From Fomitopsis serialis (Eukaryota; Basidiomycota; Agaricomycetes; Polyporales; Fomitopsidaceae): 64,000 nucleotides of DNA. The stretch's first letter is position 1. Every line of letters begins with the position of its first letter. The notes below the pieces were generated by a model that saw only the letters and a list, made by a program, of their open reading frames with translations, made no database searches and had not been told where the DNA came from. Of the stretch, positions 47,892 through 60,629 are shown piece by piece. The stretch is from NCBI RefSeq assembly GCF_022376445.1, contig NW_025954970.1, forward strand, positions 248,001-312,000, in the 5' to 3' direction. The position numbers were made by a program, and so were the translations under genes.

Positions 47892-48965
47892 ATGCGATTG
47901 AGTAGCGTGCCATTGGTCCTGGCCGGGGCTAGCTTGGGTAAGTACTGCGGAGTCCTTGTCAGGCCGAGGTGGATAGTAATGCTCACGGGCTCCTATGTTG
48001 TCGTGAACTGTAGCTATCCAGGCCGGTGCTTCCCCCCTCCGCGTTGTGGTTGTTTCTTCGCACCAAGAAGTCTCCACAAACAACGCTCACAGCAATGCGG
48101 AGGCCAACGTCGTCGCTGCTGGCCCTTCCCTCGTCCCAGGCGTCGCAATGATGCGCGTCGACCACAAGTCGTCCATCCATACCGGCGAGCGCATGCGCGC
48201 TCACCACTGCGGTGGATCCGTCCGCGGGACCGTCAAAGACTTCGTCAACAAGATATTTGGCTTCTCGGGCGGCGAGCGTCCTCACGCCGACGCTGCCATA
48301 CCAGAGCATCCTCACGCCGAGCCCGGACGTGTCAGCATCCTCCCGTGGCTCGGTCCCCCCTGGACGGCCCCCACCGCGAGCACGAGCCCGGTCGAGTGTC
48401 GGTCCTTCCTTGGTTCGGCACTCCGGACGGCTACGCCGGTAGTCCTAGGCCCGTCGATACGGGTGCTGTCGAAACCGATGGCGAAGGCAGAGTGCGCCAC
48501 CACGGCCGCCCGCCGTCCGAGAGTGTGGTGGACGCCAAACATGGCCAGGAAGATGTCGGGCCCGTGCGCATCGTCCATATGAGCGAGGAGGAGGGCCCGC
48601 GCAGGAGGTTCCGCCACCGCCACGGGCCCTTCCTTCGCCGCATGCACTTTGCGCTCATGGCTCTCGGACCTTGGGAGGGCCGTGCTGTCGCCTTTGTGCT
48701 CGGTGAGTGAAACATTGACGTACGTATGTTGTTCTTGACTTCTCATCTGATCTGCACAGGCTGTGGAATAGGCGTTCTGCTCCGCATGGTCTGGGTCATG
48801 GGCGTCGTCCTCGCCCGTACCATCGGTGGCAGCAGGAGCGAGGATACCGCCGAGGCCGTCTTCGACGCCGATGCGGAGGAAATACTCGTCGCGCCGCCCC
48901 AGTACACGCAATACCCCGACGAGAAGACTCCCGCCGTCGTCGAGGAGAAGCCCCAGGCGGCCTAG
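47892..48965 (+). CDS. small membrane protein with His/Arg-rich lumenal region
   Basis: Exons 47892-47937, 48022-48702, 48760-48965. Starts MRLSSVPLVLAGASLG (signal or anchor) and has a C-terminal hydrophobic segment (AVAFVLGCGIGVLLRMVWVMGVVLA) before an acidic tail with VAPPQYTQYPDEK. The middle contains a repeat: HPHAEPGRVSILPWLG followed by HREHEPGRVSVLPWFG. The two copies lie in different frames. The segment between two C runs (about 48031-48036 and 48355-48360) is out of frame with both ends; the two shifts cancel, so the gene stays open although about 100 residues are probably misread. An unnamed family in Polyporales-like fungi as far as I know; no enzymatic motif. Membrane location is inferred from hydrophobicity. 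Confidence 0.6.
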
Positions 48966-49941
48966 GCGAAACTGTACATCGCAGTTGTGCCTCCCAAAGA
49001 GCGCGAACACTGCCCATCACGAGTACAGTTGTACAACACCTCTATGCAATCCCCTTGGTTCTCGTCCCTCCCGGATCCGGCTCCCCATCGATTCATAAAA
49101 ACCCACATCAGAATATCAGAGTGAGAAATGTCGAAATGTCGAGTCGTTCGTGTCTGCCTGCGCGTCGTGGTGCCTGTTGTACGATTCCGTGTTATTCTCG
49201 TTTCACATAACTTCGGTTATAGGCGAACATAACGCAATGGACTAGTTTATATATTCCCTCGTAATCCCTGGCGTGTAATGTTCCACAGCGTCGGACGTCG
49301 CACAGGGTGTCTATGCGTTGTTTGTCATTTGGAATATATCTCGCCTGTCATCCAGTACTGTACTGAGTCCGACGTCTCTGCCATGGTGTTGGGATGACCG
49401 CGATGAGGAACATCTTGCGGCTGAGTAGTATTCGCCGCCGTCCATATGGGCAGCAGAACAGGTAACCTGCACCTCACTGCGCAGAGTACACCAGCCTTTG
49501 ATACTCTGCTGCCTATTGATCGAAGGATTGAAGATCGGGTGATAAGCTCGACCCCGCGTCGACGAGTTGGTGCGCCTTGGAGCCGTATACCAGGTCGTCA
49601 AGGTCTAAATCCTCCGAGTCTGGCTCACTGGACTCACATGAATACGAGACCGGAAGCAGAGCTGCTGCATCGACGCTAAATGGGACAGTTTCCTGCCAGC
49701 TCTCAGACATTAAGTCACTATCATCGCAGTATTCCTTGGGCCCTGGATCTTTCCGGAACTACCAGCTGAATCGTCATCGGGCTGTCCGGGCTTCTGAGGC
49801 TGAAAATGCCCACTGCCGTATCCTTGATGGCGTGGATGAAGCAACCCTTTATCATCGCACGGTCCCGAATTGCAGTAAGTCTACATCATTTGTTTCTTCT
49901 CTGGTTCTATCGACGAGTATACAGGCTCTATATTATTTGTT
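48966..49941. other. intergenic, no supported gene
   Basis: A short acidic open frame on the minus strand (49710-49513, with EPDSEDLDLDDLVYGS) could be an exon of an unknown small gene, but no splice partner is clear. The long plus-strand frame 49577-50182 overlaps the FGAM synthase end and is judged a shadow. Confidence 0.35.
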
Positions 49942-52900
49942 TCAGTTCTCGCACCACCTTCGTGCATTTTGGAAGATCCTGAACCACGGCCCGACGCCCT
50001 TCCAGACCTCTTTGACATCCGGCGGGTACCAACTGTTACTGACCAGCTGCGTCACTCGCTCGGGATGCGGCATCAACGCGAGCACCCTGCCATCCGGAGT
50101 CTGCACGCCAGTGATGCCGAGTGGACTGCCATTCGGGTTGAGTGGGTACACCTCTGTCGGCCCGCCCTTCGCGTTGACATAGCGTACTGCCACCAAGCCT
50201 TCAGACAGCAGCGCCTCCTGGTCCTGCGTCGCCCTGAACGAGACCCGCCCTTCGCCATGCGCGACGGCAACAGGGAACTTTGAACCCGCCATGTCGCTCA
50301 GGAATACCGAGTTGTTCGTTACGCTCCCAGATACGACCTCCACCATGCACACGCGCCCTTCGAAGCGCTCACTGCGGTTCTGCTTGAAGTCGGGCCATGC
50401 CTGCGCGCCGGGAATGATCTCGCGCAGGTGGCTCATGAACTGGCACCCGTTGCACACGCCCAGAGCAAACGTGTCCTTGCGCGCGAAGAACGCCTCGAAC
50501 TCTGCTCGTGCCACCTCATTCAGCAGGACTGAGTTTGCCCAGCCCTTCCGGCGCCAAGGACGTCGCCGTAGGAGAAGCCACCGCAGGCTGCGAAACCGCG
50601 GAAGGACTTGAGGGATATGGAGCCGGTAAGGATGTCGGACATGTGGACGTCGACGGCCTCGAAGCCTGCTTCGGTGAAGGCCCATGCCATCTCGATCTGG
50701 CCGTTCACGCCCTGTTCTCGGAGGATAGCCACCCGGGGTCGATGCGCTGTGACATGCGATGGCTGTGGCGTGAAGTTGAGCGCGTAGGATAGACCGGTAT
50801 GCGTCTGGTCGTCGATGAGGTTGTACTCCTGCTTAGCGCCCACGGGATCATCGCGGAGGGACTGTAATCTGAAGGATGTCTCGGCCCATGCCTGTTGAAG
50901 TGCGGGGCGACTGTTAGAATAGAGCACCTCATTGTTGCACACGATGGTGAACGTTTGGTCGCCAACGCTCTTGACCTGACCGATGCTGCGGATATGTGGA
51001 ACAGGGAACCCAGCTTGCGCGAACAAGTCGACAAGGCGGTCGTAATCTGACAAGCGGACCTGCACGACTACACCAAGCTCTTCGTTGAAGAGCGCGGCAA
51101 CGGGGTCATCGCACGATGCAAGGCCATCCAATGCGATCTCTACGCCAACACGGCCTGCGAAGGACATTTCGGCGACGGTGGTGAAGAGACCGCCATCCGA
51201 GCGGTCGTGATACGCCAGGACGAATTCAGGTGCACTCTCGCGAATGGTCTGAGTGCCGACCAAGAACGCCTTGAGCATCGCAGGGTCATCGACATCAGGA
51301 GATTCAGAACCAATCTCCTTGAACACCTGCGCGAGTGCGGATCCGCCCAGCCTCTGCTTCCCAGCAGCTAGATCGAAGAGGACCAGGACAGTGGGTTCCT
51401 CGACGTCCGTGCGCAGCTGGGGTGACCACGTCGCACCCACGTCCTCAACGCCAGCGAAGGCGGTGACGATCAGCGAAAGCGGAGAGCTGACTTCCCGCTG
51501 CTCATCGTCTTGGCGCCACTTCATCGACATTGACATCGAGTCCTTCCCGACAGGTATACCGACGCCCAGCGCAGGGCACAGCTCCATACCAACAGCGCGG
51601 ACGGCAGCGTACAGCGCAGCGCCTTCGCCGGCCTTCGACGCCGCACACATCCAGTTCGCGCTGAGCTTCACGCGACCGAGATCGCCAATGCGCGCGGCAG
51701 CCAAGTTGGTGAGAGACTCGGCGACTGCCATGCGCGCAGAGGCAGCGGCGCTCAGCAGCGCGACTGGCGTCCGCTCGCCCATGGCCATGGCCTCCCCATA
51801 GCGAACGTCGAAGCCGTATGAGGTTTGGGTGACAGCTACGTCGGCGACGGGGACCTGCCAGGGCCCGACCATTTGATCGCGAGCGACGAGGCCGGTGATG
51901 CTGCGATCGCCGATTGTGATGAGGAAGGACTTCGAGCCAACGGAAGGCAGCCTGAGAACGCGGCTCACGGCATTGTCGATTCGATCCCGAGCGTGGACGA
52001 AGAGGGTAGGTAGCGGGAGAGCGTGGTGTCGAAGGGTACATGGTTAACAGCCTTACTGCTGTCTGTGCGGTGCATTCGGGAGGCTTGCCAAACAAGGTGG
52101 ACATCTTCAGCCGGATGACGTCCGTCTTGAACAGCCTGTCTGTCACCACGAGTTCCTCCTCGGCGGTAGCGACACCCACGATCGAGAAGGGGCACCGCTC
52201 GCGGTTGGCCAATGCGCGGAACTGTTCCTCCTTCTCAGGCGATATGGCGAGAACGTAGCGTTCCTGAGATTCGTTACACCAGATCTCCATTGGTGACATG
52301 CTCGTGTCTGCAACGAGGACATCTCGGATCTCGAAGGTAGCCCCAAGTCAGAGTCATGCACCAGCTCCGGGAGAGCATTCGAAAGACCACCAGCGCCGAC
52401 GTCGTGGATGGACTGGATGGGGTTGTCCTCGCCCAGGTTCGTGCACGCGTCGATCACTTGCTGGGATCGTCTCTGCATCTCTGCGTTGTCCCTCTGCACG
52501 CTCGCGAAGTCGAGCTCGGCCGAGCCAGCACCTGAGACCTGGCTGCTCGCAGCGCCTCCTCCAAGCCCGATAAGCAAGCCGGGGCCGCCGAGGACGATGA
52601 TCTTCGCGCCAGAGGAGATCTTCGACTTCAAGGAGAACGATGGGCGGACGTTTCCCAGGCCGCCGGCGATCATGATCGGCTTGTGGTATCCTCGCACCTC
52701 GGTCTCGCCCTCCGTCCCAGCAGGCACACGTTCAGCGAATGTGCGGAAGTACCCCGCGAGTGCTGGGCGCCCGAACTCGTTGTTGAACGCACTCGCACCG
52801 AGGGGGCCCTCTATCATAATGTCCAGAGCGGAGGCGATGTGCGCAGGCCGCCCAAAGTCCGTCTCCCAAGGCTGCTCGTAGCCCGGTATGAGCAGGTTGG

Positions 52901-53987
52901 AGACGGTGAAACCTGCGAGGCCGGCCTTGGGCTTCGAACCGCGCCCGACGGCGCCTTCGTCTCGGATTTCACCACCGGAGCCTGTGGCAGCGCCAGGATA
53001 AGGCGAAACGGCTGTAGGGTGGTTATGCGTCTCCACCTTGACTAGGATGGGCATGTCCTCCAGGTGGGCCTCGTACGTGGGCAAGCTGGACGAGGCGAAT
53101 GAGACACCGAACCGAGGAGCGCGGTGGCCTTCGAAGACGGCTGCGTTGTCGGAGTAAGCAGAGATCGTGCCCTGACCCGAGATCCTTTCGGTATTTCTGA
53201 TCATCTGGAAGAGAGACGTGTCCTGCGGCTGGCCGTCAACGGTCCATGATGCGTTGAATATTTTGTGCCTGCAGTGTTCTGAGTTCACTTGTGCGAACAT
53301 AAACAGTTCTGCGTCCGTAGGATTCCGATTGATAGGCGATGGACCCGCGACGAAGGCATCGACCAAATAGTCGACCTCATCGGAAGACAGTGCCAACCCC
53401 AGCTCCTTGTTGGCAGCACCCAGCTTGTCGCGCGCATGCTGCTTGTCTTCGCTGCTGGATACCAGGTCGACGGTTATAAGAGGCGCAGCAGGCCTGTGTG
53501 CAAAAAGCAGCTCCGGGTGTGGACGACTCAGTTGGACAACTTGAGTCATGCGATCGTGAAGCAGGTCTCTAAACAGGGAAAGGTCCTCTGGGGTGATGGG
53601 ACCCTCCGATGTCTGGAAGACGAATGCCACCCCTCGTTCGATGCGCTTTACGTGCTCTCTGAGGCCACAGAGCGCCGCGATGTCGGTAGCCTTGCTCGAC
53701 CAAGGCGATACAGAACCGGGTCTGGGCAGAACGTACACCACATTCTGCTGAGTGTGCAGGGCGTCCGCGGTTCCAGGCAGGGAGATATAGTCGCCATAGT
53801 CGAGAAGTCGCTCAAGGGTGGCCCGTGACTTTGATTCGCCGGATTGCAACTCGTTGCCTTGTTCCTCCACGAGATGGACGTAGACAGCGTCGGCGAGAGC
53901 GACTTTGGGGCAGCGCTTCTGAATGCTCTTCAGCAGGAGTTTTCGTCTCGTGTCGGAGAGATACGATGATCCATGGAGTTCCAACAT
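49942..53987 (-). CDS. ADE6: phosphoribosylformylglycinamidine synthase (FGAM synthase)
   Basis: Fourth step of de novo purine synthesis: FGAR + Gln + ATP to FGAM. Intron-less, about 1349 aa when corrected, matching the yeast enzyme size. Begins [16 protein letters not shown]. Contains the ATPase signature regions [48 protein letters not shown] and [19 protein letters not shown]. Next come [10 protein letters not shown], then [12 protein letters not shown] and [17 protein letters not shown]. The C-terminal glutamine amidotransferase has GVCNGCQFM (nucleophile Cys) and LMPHPERV (His/Glu). Four one-base losses shift the frame, at 52341-52344 (CCCC), 52078-52080 (GGG), 52004-52006 (GGG) and 50546-50547 (TT), all plus-strand homopolymers. 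The first three sum to three bases and restore the frame. Probable sequence errors in an essential gene. Confidence 0.92.
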
Positions 53988-54248
53988 GGCTACAGAATGA
54001 AAGTGGGTCATTAAAACCCACTCATTGAGAAATCTGGAAACGCACCCGCTCACGCTACTCCGGGTGATCGCTCTTCGACACCAGATGGCCTCGGGGACGC
54101 GAGCGCTCTGCCACTACAAGCGAAGTCTCTATGTCCACACAAGTCAGATATCCCATCTAAGAAATAATGGTCATATATCGTGCATACTAACCGTGGAGCT
54201 CAGGCTGGTCGAGGATGAAGAGGCGATCCCAATTCATGGTTCTGTTCA

Positions 54249-54254
54249 GAGTCA
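54249..54254 (-). promoter_or_regulatory. TGACTC site upstream of ADE6 (weak)
   Basis: TGACTC on the minus strand about 260 bases before the FGAM synthase start. In yeast this is the Bas1/Gcn4 core at ADE genes. Chance occurrence of a hexamer is quite possible, and use in basidiomycetes is not known to me. Confidence 0.15.
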
Positions 54255-54584
54255 CGGTCAAATTTGCGGGGAAAGCACTCGCATCTAATCTAATCTCTTC
54301 GGAGATCGTAAAAGGCAATCTCATCTTATCTACTGAGTGACGCGCCGTTCGTGAGTCGACCAACCTCGATGTCTTCTCACTCGCAGCGTCGGCGGACGCA
54401 TCTCCTACGCGTTCTTACTCATGGACCTGATTTCTTCATGATCCGTCTATTCTCACTCTGCTCATGACCGAGCCTTGTAACAAACGCCTCTGTTGACGCC
54501 AAGTCAAACGCGAAACAACCTCATTGCGACGGACTAAACACTCGCAGGACACCCAGAGGCTGCCAGTAACACCAGTAATCCGCC

Positions 54585-57500
54585 ATGGTCGCACACAATG
54601 ATAAACGCTTGCTATGGCACCCGCGACACCAGAACCGCTTCGTAGTCGGTGGAGGATCACAGATCACGCTCTATGAATGGGTTCCCGACTCCTCCGAAAT
54701 CAAGCAAGTCACCGCACAGCAGGACCTGCCGCACATGAAGGTGAAGCTTTCTGCATCTGGGAAGATGGTGGCAGCTGAGCAGATTTTTGCTAGTGCTTTG
54801 CTTGGTCCCCTGATGCAGCCTTCGACGATCTCATCGCTGTCGGGCATAGCTCTGGTAAGGTAGATCTAATGCGACTGGAGGCCAGCAAACATCCCAAGAA
54901 CGCGTCTTGTCTAGCGGACCCACTGTGCCGCTTCCAGTCCGCAACTCGCGTGCGTGCAACTCTCTGGCGTTTCTGCGGCGGATCCAAACTACCTCGCGGT
55001 CGGGCTGGACAAGGTCCGCGGCGATCATAGTGTAGTTGTATGGGATGTGCACGCAGCCATCCCTCTCCTCTCCCTCAAGGCGGAATCCCCGAAGTCCGCG
55101 ACTCATCATGCACCCTCGTCCAGCCGTTCGAACAACCAGTCTCAGCGCGACATCACGCCCAAGTCTGGTCCGCGCATCTTTCAACAACATGCTCCCGCGG
55201 AGATGGTCTCCTCCGTCGCATTTCTGCCCACTTCATCCAGCTTGCTGCTCGCTGGAATCTCGCACCGCTGGTTGCGTCTCTTCGATTTAAGGTCTCCGCA
55301 GGATTCTCCTTTAAGCGTGGCGAGCAAAGTCCACGTTGTAGTAACGGATCCGTTCGAGCCACACCGAATAGGCTGTTTTGGAGACAACGTCGCCACAATA
55401 TGGGATGCTCGGCGACTAGCACAGCCGTTGCTGACATTCACGGAGAAAGATGCGGGAGCAGACGGCGTACGAACGAAGAACGGCTCCGAGTTCATGACGA
55501 TGGAGTTTTCGAATACGCGGAGAGGAGTGCTGGCTACCCTCGGCAAAGACGCACACCATGTCAGATTCTGGGACTTGCAACAAGCGGAGGTCGTTGATGC
55601 CAGCTCTCCAGATCGGGCGCGCTCTAGAGACTCGTCGCAATCTAGCAAGATAACTCGCTCATGGACGAATCCTTCCAGCATCTTGCCGTCCGCTTGGACT
55701 GGAAGTGGAGGGTCGAACGCATCACCTGTGGCAGCGCCTAATGAACGTCGCTCCCCATACCATCTGGTCCTCTCGGACACCCGGAAGAGTACGCATCCTC
55801 TGGCTTTGGCTGCATATAAGCTGACGACTGTCGTCCTCTGCAGCGAAGAACTTCACGCGTCCGCTCGCCTCCTTCGCCCTGGTACCAAGCAGCAAGACCC
55901 ACCCCTCACCTCAGACGTAATGGTGGTCAACAAGGAGGGCGACCTCGAGCTATATGCAGTCCATGATACACCAAAGTCTATACCATGGAGTCCTCGCGGG
56001 GACCTCGGCGTCGGGCTCGCATGCTCATACAGGGTCTTCCCAGGCATCCGCGATCTCAATCCACCACCAGAACCATGGGAGATCCAACTCCCTTCGTCCG
56101 CACCGGGTTCGAAAGCCCACTCAGTCGACAGGCATGCCCCAAAGGAAGGGTCCGTCGCGAGAGGCCGGCGGGACATGCAGATCAAAGTCCTCCCCCGTTG
56201 TTTGGCCGAGGAGACGAGGATGGGTTTCCTGCGCTGCCGGTCAAGTCTCCGATGACTCTTTCGACGTCGAGGTCTGGTCGGAACCGCACTTACAGCCCAT
56301 CTGCCCTCCGGAATCTGCAGTTTGAACACTCTACCTTAGCGCGGCAGCCCCGTCGTCGCCATGCCCCTGTCAGTCCGGCCGCGCCTCCGCCTCCGGTGAC
56401 CGATGTGTTGCCCTTGAACGGCGGTGCTATGCCTCACAAACAACATCATGCTCACTACGGCGGCAGCAAGCTGACTACTGAGAAGGCGCTCCAGAATCTG
56501 GTGGAAGAGGACATCTCGATGTTGATGCGTCAGCGCGTCGTTCGGGGTTACGGGTTGGCCAGCGTGCGTTGGTTTCCGACTTTCGTGGGTTTGTTTGACT
56601 GAGCGGTCAACAGCTCTGGCATAACGCGATGATTGCACGAGATACTTCGTCAGATCCTGCCCTCATCGAGCTCTGGCGCTGGCTACATCGTACGTACCTA
56701 GCATTCTGGTAGCTACTCCATCTAAATCGTGTGCCAGACTCGCAGTATTTGCTATCCAAACCAGCACCAAGAGTTGAAGGCTTTAACTTTTCCTGCCAAG
56801 GTCTTCTTGGAATCTGGGAAGGCTTCCCTTCAAGCCATCCGCAGGTATCGACATCCACGAATACAACGCCTCGCGTGATGGCCCGGCGGAGTGTCCTTCC
56901 GAATACACCAATGCAGTCCTTATCGGCGCTGACTCCGGACCTACTGAATATAAAACCTTCATCGAGGCATAGCAGCCGTCGTCGTCCCCACGGCGGCGGA
57001 TGTCTGAGAATTTCTTGCGGCCATCACGGTACTTGCGGAGCGGAACGACTTGGACACTACCTCGTGGAAGCCGGCTGTGATGACGTCCAGGTTGGTGCAG
57101 CGACACCTGGCATTGCATTTATGTGGTTGGAGTTTGGCTGAAGATGATCTCTTGCAAGCTATCAAACGGTGAGTTCAATCAGGTACCCTACACACATATA
57201 GCTGACGACGAATTCAGATGGGAGAAAGAAGGCAGGCATTCGCAAGCCGCATGTTGGCTCATATTTACGGACAGGTCGAAGGCTGCGGTTGACTTGCTGA
57301 TGCGAAGCGAAGGTACGAACCTTCAGTACTCCGGTCTTCACCGTGATTGAGACTACTACAGACGAGTCGCTCCACATGATGTCCGGTATGCTCGCTGCAC
57401 TGGCGCCTGCCTCCGGCGGGCCCGTCAAGAACCCCGACCTCGTCGAGCACTGCGAACGCTTGGTCGTCCGCTTACAAGACCCTTACCTCCGGGCTATGCT

Positions 57501-58391
57501 CACATATCTTGCCGTGAGGGACTGGTCAGAAGTTCTACAAGAAGAGGCACTACCTCTACGAGAACGGCTCGCCATCGCTTTTCACTTCCTAGACGATAGA
57601 GATTTGGGGTCTTACCTCCATCGTGTCGCCGACCGAAGTAGTCATGACGGCAACATGAGGGCCTGATCGTGACAGGTTGACGGCTGCAGCGTTGGACATC
57701 TTGCAATCCTATGTCGACGTCACTGGCGATGTGCAGACGGCGGTGGTCCTGTCTTCGATGACCCCTGCAGGTGCCCATGACACTCGGGCAAGTCATTGGT
57801 TGGATGCTTACCATGATCTACTCGATGGCTGGAAGCTCTTCCACCACCGATGTCAATTTGACGTCGATCGCGGACGCGTACTGCAGGACGCTATTCAGAA
57901 CGACGAGCTGGCCCGATACGAGTGGGCGCCGCGCCAGATACTGCTTCGTTGTAACTACTGCAACAAGCCGATAGACTCGCCTCACCACGAGGCACGGAGT
58001 AATGCTCCTAGGGTGCGTCCTATACGTACATTTGTTCCGTAATCGCTCGTCATCTTCGTCCCAGGCTACTGCTTGCCCTCATTGTGGCCGTCCTCTACCG
58101 CGGTGCTCCGTATGCCTCATGGCACTCAGCATTGTGCATGACTCGATGCGGAACGCGGCACTGATCCGTTCGGGCTCTGGGGGTATGTCCACCGTCCGTC
58201 ACCGTTATTCGTACGGCGAAGTTGACGACCTCTCAGACACCATCGATGACGCACTCGTCTTTTGTCAGACCTGTCGCCACGGAGGGCACGCGTCTCACAT
58301 CTTGCAGTGGTTTTATGGCGAGGATCGACGGCGCTCTCATGGGACTTGCCCGGTTGCTGGATGTGACTGTAGATGTTCTGACGGTTTCTGA
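54585..58391 (+). CDS. SEA4: Mios/Sea4-like GATOR2 (SEA complex) subunit
   Basis: WD40/RING-like subunit of the complex that relays amino-acid status to TORC1 at the vacuole. Starts MVAHNDKRLLWHPRHQNRFVVGGGSQITLYEW (54585-54740), then a 58-nt intron and CFAWSPDAAFDDLIAVGHSSGKVDLMRLEA. WD-type blades follow (DPNYLAVGLDKVRGDHSVVVWDVH, RWLRLFDLRS, VATIWDARRL, HHVRFWDLQQ). A conserved-looking PLFGRGDEDGFPAL and RRRVVRGYGL-type region, an alpha-solenoid (WSLAEDDLLQAIKR, WLIFTDRSKAAVDLLMRSE, LTYLAVRDWSEVLQEEALPLRERLAIAF) and the C-terminal zinc part (LLRCNYCNKPID, CPHCGRPLPRCSVC, CQTCRHGGHASHILQWF, CPVAGCDCRC) complete it. At least five one-base losses are needed for a single frame, near 54904, 54970, 56184, 56825 and 57017. 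Exon borders in the middle are approximate. Confidence 0.85.
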
Positions 58392-58684
58392 TGCTAATAG
58401 TGCTATGCAGTGTCTGTTCTAGCATTTCCAACGACTTGCACTGGTGTACTTCTACATACTAATGAGGCTGATGTCTTCGGCGAAGTTAGTCACTCCGCGA
58501 AGCCACTATAGTAAGCTCGGCCCTCGGTCGACGGTCGAATATTCCTTGCTGCGCCGTGAAGCCTACGCTCGGACACGACGTACATCTTCCATGTCGCAGT
58601 CGACTTCCCGTCTCCTGACGATGTATGATGTGAGTCCCAAACCCTGCCGTATATAGGCAGCTGCTGACTCTATTCATCTCTACG

Positions 58685-59084
58685 CTAGTAATAATCATAA
58701 TCGTAGTACTCGCGCTCGAAGAGTTCGAGCTCGTCGAGATCCTTCTTCTGCTTCTTCTTCTTATTCCTATGTTTATCGCTAAAGGATGTGTCAGTTGATC
58801 CTCAGCAGAGAAGAATACCCACACTTACACAAGGGACTTGATGCCTGACCCGACCGCAGAGGCAGCGTGGACGGCGAAGCCGAAGAGGCCACGCTCCTCA
58901 AGTTCCCCGTGAGGGTCCCTGGCGAAGAGGTCGTCGTAGTAGTAGTCTCGCGCGTATACATGGCTATGGAAAGATCAGCGAGACGTTGATTAGGATGGTA
59001 CCATGCGTACCTCACAGGTCGAGACAGCACGGGCAAAGCCGTAGCGGAAAGAGCAATGACAGCAAGAACGGCGGAGAAGCGCAT
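58685..59084 (-). CDS. tyrosine-rich small secreted protein, 100 aa
   Basis: Three exons, 59084-59011, 58963-58829, 58778-58685, with short introns (47 and 50 nt) and exact phases, 101 codons in all. A clear signal peptide MRFSAVLAVIALSATALPVLS is followed by a mature part of about 79 residues. This holds an acidic/Tyr motif near its start (YARDYYYDDLFARD), a middle segment GLFGFAVHAASAVGSGIKSLV, a very basic patch KHRNKKKKQKK, and a second acidic/Tyr motif at the end (ELFEREYYDYDYY). Dibasic sites could be Kex2 targets. There are no cysteines in the mature part, so it is unlike most disulfide-stabilised effectors. No known family; convergent with the Mios gene. A secreted peptide or wall-associated role is inference. 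Confidence 0.75.
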
Positions 59085-60629
59085 ATTGAAAATGAACGCA
59101 AGAGTACGTGGTTATGATAAAGAAGACAGAGCGTAAGAATCGTCAACGGCAAGTTAAGCTTAAGTCGTGAAGGGTGATGTCGAAGTGAGGCTACCATGGC
59201 CAGCATGTGTGTAAGTGTATAATTTCTTATTACCTTTAGGGAATCGGAAGAGGAGCACGTACCAACCAGTACCGACTTCGATGGCTCGCACTTGGCAGGG
59301 AGTGGGGAGCTGAAGGCCAACTCTCTCACCACCACCTTTTATATATCAGTCAACTAACGGCTAAGCCATCGTCGCCGGATGATCCGAGACGAAAGACTTG
59401 ATCGTCCGCATGAACTTGGTATTCACGCCGAACGGCACATGGGAGGGGAGCAAGATGCGGTGCCGCAATTACATCAATCGGGAAGAGCTTCGCGGGCGAT
59501 ATTACTTGCAATCGTACAGTGCCTAGACTTAGCTATATAGGAAACGCTTTGCGTTTTACGAAGACAGAGCGCAGTTGCACTGCCCTCTGGGCTTGACAGG
59601 AGCCTGATGTATGTATGACACACGTTGCCATCAAACAGCGTCGTATTATCAAACACCCATTGGGTGCCAAGATGTCTATGTACAAGTGGTAAGAATGCTA
59701 GGTTGTACACTGGTGTACAGCTTTTGTACGGCATCTACTAGTCGGCATCTCGTAAGGCCGCAAGCTAGTACTACGACGTATAGACGCCACTAGTAAGTAC
59801 GCCGTTACATACGTGCTGCTCTATATGCCGAGTCGAGTCAAATGTCAGTCCCGCATCAGCGGCCGTCAAATCGATGTACTGACCCGGTACCGTTGACCAT
59901 TGAAGAAACTCGCTAGCAGTTGCCACCGTGTAATTGTGTTGCATACTATCAGTCATACGACCGATGCCGGATACCTCTGACCTGAGATTTCTGGGATACG
60001 TTGAACTTCAACCTGAAAGAAATTAAATGTAGACGTCACACTGCAGTGGGGACCTCGATCATTGATGCTCGGCCGGGCCTCGGACTCATTGTCTTCCAGC
60101 CAGTGCCCAGGACGAAAGCGCCCAAACAGGAGTCCGACTCGTTCGCGGCATGCATAGGAAACATATATGAGGCAGCTGAGTCCACTTGGCAATGTGATTA
60201 CATCTCGAGATTGAGCTCGTCGATGCAACATCGACGCCCAGACTATCTCGAACCTCTCGGAGTTCCGAAGCTAAGGTTTCGCCTGTACTGCCATGCATCG
60301 CTCTTCAGTACTTATCGTCAGTGCAATCCATTGTACACTCACGCGTAGGAACCAGAGAAGATTTGAGGGCGTCAATGGTCGATCTATACATTGACCTCAC
60401 TGGTCTGTGGACATCTGCGCTTCGACGACAACGGCACCTGTAAGTACCAGACCATTGACCACTGACTGTCGGTTGTGTTTGTGGTACAGATTGGCAGTAG
60501 AATGGGCTATTTGACGCTGGATGCGACGAGTCGAAGGTCCTATACATTTGATGGTAAGTACTATGTCAAGGACTCGAGTTCGCTGAAGGTCAATATTGTC
60601 ACAGCTTATAGAATAGCCACGGCGTGATG
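59085..60629. other. no gene recognised
   Basis: Contains the upstream region of the small secreted protein and unassigned sequence. Short open frames only. Confidence 0.4.

Noticed and set aside
49577..50182. 201-codon plus-strand frame at the end of FGAM synthase
   Set aside because: More than half overlaps the amidotransferase domain in antisense and has no family feature.
49942..58391. FGAM synthase and Mios as pseudogenes
   Set aside because: Breaks are single-base losses, mostly in homopolymers, with otherwise full domain conservation; sequence error is the simpler reading.
60219..60320. 5S rRNA-like block
   Set aside because: Some words (GAAGCTAAGG, TCTCGGAGTTCC) looked suggestive, but the sequence does not follow the 5S consensus or its internal promoter on either strand.
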